NCBI RefSeq assembly: GCF_013008635.1
Contig: NZ_CP053096.1
Coordinates: forward strand, 62,001 to 126,000
DNA: 64,000 bases
From: Mycoplasma miroungigenitalium
GTDB lineage: Bacteria > Bacillota_I > Bacilli_A > Mycoplasmatales > Metamycoplasmataceae
Reading direction: 5' to 3'
Shown: one piece after another, positions 60,097-64,000 of the stretch
Position numbering within the stretch: position 1 is the stretch's first letter
How the letters are laid out: every line of letters starts with the position of its first letter
Translations under genes and position numbers: made by a program
The notes under the pieces: generated by a model
What the model saw: only the letters and a program-made list of their open reading frames with translations
Database searches by the model: none
Told to the model about the DNA's origin: nothing

Positions 60097-63000
60097 CTAA
60101 TCAGAAATTTCTTCGTTGAATAATTCATCGAAATCATCATCAGATTCAACATCCATTAATTCAGCATCAATATCTCAATATCCGTCTTCATTAATTTCTT
60201 TATCAACTGTGATATCAATGTTATCGGAGTCATCATTTGAAGACTGATTTAAATCTTTATTGATTTCATTTTCATTTTTCTTTTCGTTTTTATCCAAAAT
60301 CACATTCAAATCGTTCTGATCGGCAAAAACATCATTTATTGGTTTATTTAAATCCTGAACTGTTAACGAATTAAGTGTTGGTATCGAAGATGTAAGCAAT
60401 AGTTTCTTATAGAAATTAAGATTTTTATTATCATTAATTCTTAATTCACTAGATTCATTAACGTCATCTGTATTAGAAATTTGTTCTAATTCTTCATTGT
60501 TAACAGAATTTTCAATAGTTTTTTCTTGATAGTCACTTGTAATTGTTGCTATTTCTTTGTTTTCGACAGATGGATAAAAATCGCCATTTTGGTCAATATC
60601 ACTATTATCATTGGTTTCATTAATTGCGTCACCATTTTCAACCAATGTTTCTTTACTATCTGTAGTTGTTAATACTAAAGGATATATATATTCAATATTA
60701 TCTAAAGTATCATCTAATTTTTGCTCATTAAGAACTATGTTATTTATTAAATCGGTAATTTCTTGCTTAATGTATTCTCAATTTAATCTATCTAATTTGA
60801 ACAATTTATAATTTTTTGCTTCAATAAATTTACATAAATCCTGAAATTCTAAATATTTTGCAGGATTGTTGGCATAGTTATAGTCATCAACTACAATTGA
60901 AAATATATTTTGGTCATTAGATTTTATTGAGAAATCTACGTTTAAAGTACCAAGTGTGTTATTTACAAATAATTGAATTCAAGGCTTATTCTCAATGCAT
61001 TTTAATAAATAATCATGGATTTCATTAAATAAATTACTGTGTTGTGATAAGTCTATTGTATTAGTTCTAGTTTCCTCTAAATCAATTGATAAAAATTCTT
61101 TGCGTTCAGCATCAGACAATTCCAAGAATTCCAATCATTTCTTGAATGTATATACATCATCATTATCGAAAGTAACATTAATGTCACTTGAATGAAGCGA
61201 TTTGATAACAATCATTTTTTCCTTTGCTCTTGATATTGCAACATTCAATGAGTTCTTGCCTCCTGGGCGACCAACATATGTTGAATGTATCTTAGCGTTT
61301 GAATCATAACCAAGAGAAGCAATTACTAAATCAGCCTCATCGCCTTGTATGTTTTCAATATTTCTTAATAATAATTGATTAGATTTCAATGCATTTTCAA
61401 TTTCGGGATGATTCTCAAAAATTGTTTTAGTTATCGCCTCTTGCTGTTTGGCGTTAAAACACAATAAAATTATTTTTTTGTATTCTTTTAAGCTCTTAGA
61501 AATCAAATCAAGAGCAATCTTTGCTTCAACTGCATTTTGATTATCTATTCATTCACCACCAGCCTCAATTACTTCTATTGGTTTAGATGAAGAATTAACG
61601 TGCGCAGAATCAATAACATCAAGGCTCGATTTATAGAAATGTTTAGAACTAAAAGTCATTAGGGCAGCATGATTTGAACGGTAGTTTTTGTTTAATAAAA
61701 TACTATGAATACCCAAACCTAAAGCATAGTCTAACAATGATTCAGTTATACCGTAAACAGAATCTTCATCGGTGACTCTGATGCCAAATCAATTTGATGG
61801 TTTCATTTGTTGGTCATCGCCAGCTAAAACCTTAGTTTTCGCCAGATATAATACCGGAAGTCCTTTTTCAATAAAAATTTGGCTTGACTCGTCTAACACT
61901 GCATAGTCAAATTCTTCTTTATTTCATGCAGATAAGTCGGCTTCAGGAGTGACAATAATTACAGGGAATAATTTTTTAATCAAGTTAGAAAATCTATTAA
62001 CAAATTTATATGGTTCCGTTTTCCCTAATCTTATAGTTAGTGCAAATTCACCATAATCTTCTTTTTCTTCATCACTCAAATTTTCAACACGATCAATAAT
62101 CAATTTAGCAATATATTTTTTTAGCTCGTTTTGATCACTAACCTCAGGCTTGTCTTTAGGTGGTAAAATTGCAAGTAACGATGTTATGAAATTGAAATGA
62201 TCTAAATCCATATCTTTGCTGATATCTTTTAATTCGTTAATGTTAATATTTGTATTATTAAATTCTTCAAAAATCTTCTCTGCTTTTTTTATTGCATCTT
62301 TTCTTTTGCGCGATCAGAATTTTCAACAAAGTTTATTGTTCTTAAGCATTCATTTTTCAATTTGTTTAACACTATCAAACTTACATTCATTTGGATATTT
62401 AAAAAATGAAGTGTCTGGAAGATTCAAGAGAACCTCTCATCGTTTGATATTTAAATCACCCATATATTTATTCAAAGTTGGCAATATTTTTGCCACTTCA
62501 CCAAATCTTATATCTTGAGAAAAATTTGCGATGTTTTCGATATATCTAAGTTCCTTTTTACTTAGAACTCTCAATGCTTTTAGATTACTTACTGAATCAA
62601 ATTGTTCAATATAATCAATATATTCTTTCAGGGGTTTGAAAAAGGATTTTTTGCTCATTTCGGCTGAATTAAGCATAAATAAACAAAATGGTTTTAACAT
62701 TCCCATACGATTACGGATTACTTCAAGAGCAGCTTTCTTTTGCGAACAAACTACTGCAGTTTTACCATAAACCAGAATGTTAGTTAGCAAGTTAACAATT
62801 GTTTGCGACTTACCAGTTCCCGGAGGACCTCAAATTACAGTGTTTTGTTGCAATGAGGATGCTATAGCTTTATCTTGACTAAAGTTAGTTGGTGTAATTT
62901 TAAAAATACTGCTACGAGGATTGAAAATTAAATTATCAACCGCTTTAGTGTAATTAGATTTTTTGAATTCTATTTTAATAATTTTTCCAACATCATCATT

Positions 63001-63840
63001 TTTGATTATTTCCATCATCCGATTTCTTATATAACCGCCGGCGGGTTGAAATAGACCCAAGACAACACCAGGGCAAAATTCAAGAGATTCGTTCAAGACA
63101 TTTTCTGGACTTAATTTTTCAAATTCACCAAAAATATCCGGTATGTTAGGGTAAATGTTTTCTCATTCGGATTTAACAAAATCAATAAGATCCTTGATTG
63201 TTAAGTCAGAAATATTCATACTGGTGTCTAAATCAAAGTTATCATTATTCAATAAGAATAGCAGTTTTTCATTTGGTTTAATATCTGAATTAGAATAAAG
63301 TTTTGGACGAGCATTTTCAATTATTACATAAGCTTCCTTCAAAAATAATGGCCCGTAAATTGATTTTCCATCAATATTTACTTTTATATACATGAAACCC
63401 AAATGAATTGGTCAAATATTAGTTTGTTCGTTAATTTCCTTGGCTCTATTCAAAAACATTTTTCATTTTATTGATTGTTTTTGAAATTGCATTTGCAATT
63501 CTTCAGTTATTTTTTTAATACCAATTTCAAAATCTTTTTTTAATAATCTCAATTTAAAATCAGAGATTGATAAATCAAAATCTTCAATTAGATTTAATGC
63601 TTCTTCATAATTTTGCGCTTGGCTCAACTGTTGAGATGCAAATTTTAATTTTTCCTCTATGATTTCGATTTTAAATTCTTTTTTGTTTCAAATTTTACGA
63701 TAAGTTTCTTCACTAAATAATTTATGTAAATCAAAAAAGTAGTTATTATCAACCTTTGTAAAAACCGCCTTATCATTAGGACTAACATCCAATAAATTAC
63801 TCAAAATTGTTTTATATCTTTTTTCGTTTTCACTAAACAT
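60097..63840 (-). CDS. Large superfamily 1 helicase with acidic C-terminal tail (1,247 aa)
   Basis: Continuous only with UGA as Trp. The SF1 (Upf1/Dna2-like) motifs in order are Walker A WGPPGTGKSQTIVN (about 337-350), Walker B YAVLDESSQ (about 648-656), motif III LAGDDQQMKPS (about 672), motif IV LNKNYRSN (about 716), motif V NIQGDEADLVIASLG (about 840) and motif VI LNVAISRAKEKM (about 867). The N-terminal 330 residues are helical and unassigned. The last 200 or so residues are rich in Asp, Glu and Asn and probably disordered. Such helicases are often large in mycoplasmas and their substrate is unknown. It is a single-gene unit. Confidence 0.92.
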
Positions 63841-64000
63841 ACAGACCCCTTTACATTAGTTATTTAATTATATATATAAATATAAGTTTAATTATTAAAT
63901 ATAATAAAACTTGGAAAACCATAATAAAAATATTTGTCTTTTTATAAGTAAAAAACTAATTATCGTCCGAAAAATATGGAAGTTTTCATATTTTTAATAG
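63841..64000. other. Window-end intergenic sequence with a hairpin
   Basis: About 160 very AT-rich bases with the upstream region of the helicase gene (minus strand TATATA text). At 63970-63995 arms AAAAATATG and CATATTTTT surround an 8-base loop, which looks like a terminator for a gene beyond the window. No gene is seen. Confidence 0.5.

Overview
The window is from an AT-rich mollicute (Mycoplasma in the broad sense) that reads UGA as tryptophan. In-frame TGA codons lie at conserved Trp positions, for example the last residue of ribosomal proteins S14 and S8, and most long genes are open only under translation table 4. RpmD (L30) is absent between rpsE and rplO, as is usual in mycoplasmas. 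A species name cannot be given from the sequence alone; the gene set would fit the hominis/synoviae side of the group, but that is a guess.

Layout. (1) 0-7.5 kb, minus strand: F1Fo ATP synthase operon (atpI-like, B, E, F, H, A, G, D, C) ending in a hairpin that overlaps the atpC stop, after a partial plus-strand gene and a small membrane protein. (2) 8.0-9.2 kb, plus: a coiled-coil lipoprotein. (3) 9.5-14.3 kb, minus: a 16S-23S rRNA operon with boxA elements, processing stems and a terminator directly after 23S; it has no spacer tRNA and no 5S. (4) 14.7-15.6 kb: a PanE/ApbA-type reductase. (5) 15.8-17.5 kb: a decayed amino-acid permease. (6) 17.5-27.2 kb, minus: the S10-spc ribosomal protein operon from rpsJ to rplO, which ends in a terminator instead of continuing into secY. 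(7) 27.7-45.5 kb, minus: one operon of about 17.8 kb made of a 73-residue membrane protein and two paralogous giant coiled-coil membrane proteins of about 2,920-2,940 residues each; the first carries a single-base frameshift. (8) 46.0-48.3 kb, plus: recA, a small gene remnant and a YmdB-type phosphodiesterase. (9) 48.4-55.3 kb, minus: dUTPase, Nif3/DUF34, sigma factor, DNA primase and glycyl-tRNA synthetase (a macromolecular-synthesis cluster), plus a tail-anchored protein. (10) 55.6-58.5 kb, plus: an S1-domain-like protein, a diverged phosphoglucose isomerase-like protein and a canonical pgi. (11) 58.5-59.9 kb, minus: an ABC transporter of the FetAB/YbbLM type. (12) 60.1-63.8 kb, minus: a large SF1 helicase with an acidic tail.

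Most of the window is core information processing and energy metabolism. The accessory content is the giant-protein operon, the lipoprotein, the PGI-like paralogue and the decayed genes. The best candidate for an undescribed system is the three-gene giant surface-protein operon. Second are the catalytically degenerate PGI-like protein beside pgi, and the ribosomal protein L4 with an extra N-terminal domain.
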